64,000 nt of DNA from Clostridium collagenovorans DSM 3089. GTDB taxonomy: Bacteria > Bacillota > Clostridia > Clostridiales > Clostridiaceae. Where the stretch lies: NCBI RefSeq assembly GCF_900130005.1, contig NZ_FQXP01000014.1:6955-70954 (forward strand), in the 5' to 3' direction. The notes below the pieces were generated by a model. It searched no databases and was not told the DNA's origin. It saw only the letters and a program-made list of their open reading frames with translations. Positions 63,678-64,000 of the stretch are shown here, one piece after another. The position numbers were made by a program, and so were the translations under genes. The stretch's first letter is position 1; every line of letters begins with the position of its first letter.

Positions 63678-63706
63678 TTGACAAACGATTAAATGTTTGT
63701 TAAAAT
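63678..63706 (+). promoter_or_regulatory. rRNA operon promoter
   Basis: Perfect TTGACA (63678-63683), 17-base spacer, TAAAAT (63701-63706), about 150 bases before 16S. A hairpin CGTCAGGTGATGACG lies in the initially transcribed region, and a boxA-like GGTCTTTGAAAATTAAACAG follows. Confidence 0.88.
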
Positions 63707-63855
63707 ATTAAGAGTCGTCAGGTGATGACGGCGAATGACATGGTCTTTGAAAATTAAACAGAGTAATAAAGAAACAACTCGTAAAATGCTTTGAGTAATA
63801 AAAAAAATCTTATCGAAAGATAAGTAGTCAGTGAATACTGAGTAATCAAACTTTT

Positions 63856-64000
63856 AAATTGAGAGTTTGATCCTGGCTCAGGACGAACGCTGGCGGCGTG
63901 CTTAACACATGCAAGTCGAGCGATGAAGTTCCTTCGGGAACGGATTAGCGGCGGACGGGTGAGTAACACGTGGGCAACCTGCCTGTAAGTGGGGGATAGC
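63856..64000 (+). rRNA. 16S ribosomal RNA, 5' part
   Basis: First ~145 bases: GAGAGTTTGATCCTGGCTCA and ACGAACGCTGGCGGCGTG are universal, and GCGATGAAGTTCCTTCGGGA with GCGGACGGGTGAGTAACACG fits Clostridium. Gene continues past the window. The mature 5' end is placed by comparison with AAATTGAGAG and may be off by a few bases. Confidence 0.97.

Noticed and set aside
63754..63969. 71-codon minus-strand frame over the rRNA start
   Set aside because: Lies antisense to the 16S leader and 16S gene; a well-known false-positive position.

Overview
The window is a chromosomal segment from a low-GC, spore-forming anaerobe of Clostridium sensu stricto (cluster I). Base composition is very AT-rich. The anaerobe and spore-former markers are class I hybrid cluster protein, LonB, the YyaC spore protease and DUF3793/DUF3343/YedF proteins. 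The gene order rpmH-dnaA-dnaN-yaaA-recF-remB-gyrB-gyrA-rRNA is the typical clostridial origin. The 145 nt of 16S rRNA at the right edge fit a Clostridium; I do not name a species.

Layout. (1) 1-21.1 kb is mixed housekeeping and transport: part of an ABC ATPase, a TudS-like protein, DUF1858, purA, pgsA, an SsuABC-type importer, a MATE exporter, an HD hydrolase, a Na/Pi cotransporter, a Fur-box-controlled flavodoxin with DUF3793, GNAT, YhaM, a DEAD-box helicase, hcp with a CRP/FNR (HcpR-like) regulator, a class D sortase and a membrane protein whose ribosome-binding site is buried in a hairpin. (2) 21.1-29.8 kb is the accessory region: an orphan solute-binding lipoprotein, then four paralogous ABC-2 permeases sharing one ATPase, with a small secreted cysteine-rich protein encoded on the opposite strand inside the array. 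(3) 29.9-38.6 kb is a core replication/translation block read leftward: dnaB, lonB, rplI, gdpP, yybS-like, MazG-like, rpsR, ssb, rpsF, DUF951. (4) 38.8-41.3 kb is a selenium-linked set (yedF, DUF3343 and a divergent cysteine-desulfurase-like gene). (5) 41.5-53.3 kb runs toward the origin: yyaC, ykuS, DUF4446, parB, parA, noc, rsmG, mnmG, mnmE, jag, yidC, yidD, rnpA, rpmH, with three perfect parS sites. (6) 53.3-55.7 kb is a bipartite oriC with DnaA-box clusters on both sides of dnaA and a probable unwinding element before dnaN. (7) 54-64 kb is the rightward replication operon (dnaA to gyrA) and the start of an rRNA operon.

The switch from mostly minus-strand genes left of ~53.3 kb to all plus-strand genes to its right is what replication leaving oriC in both directions would select. 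The most novel-looking unit is the four-permease/one-ATPase array: the membrane segments are conserved, the external loop is divergent, and a secreted Cys-rich protein with its own operator-like palindrome sits between the permease genes. Other signals worth a look are an HcpR-type palindrome centred at -41.5 of hcp, a Fur box over the flavodoxin start site, an anti-Shine-Dalgarno hairpin before the gene at 20309, and an ungapped 104-nt dispersed repeat. All calls come from reading the sequence; no database search was run.
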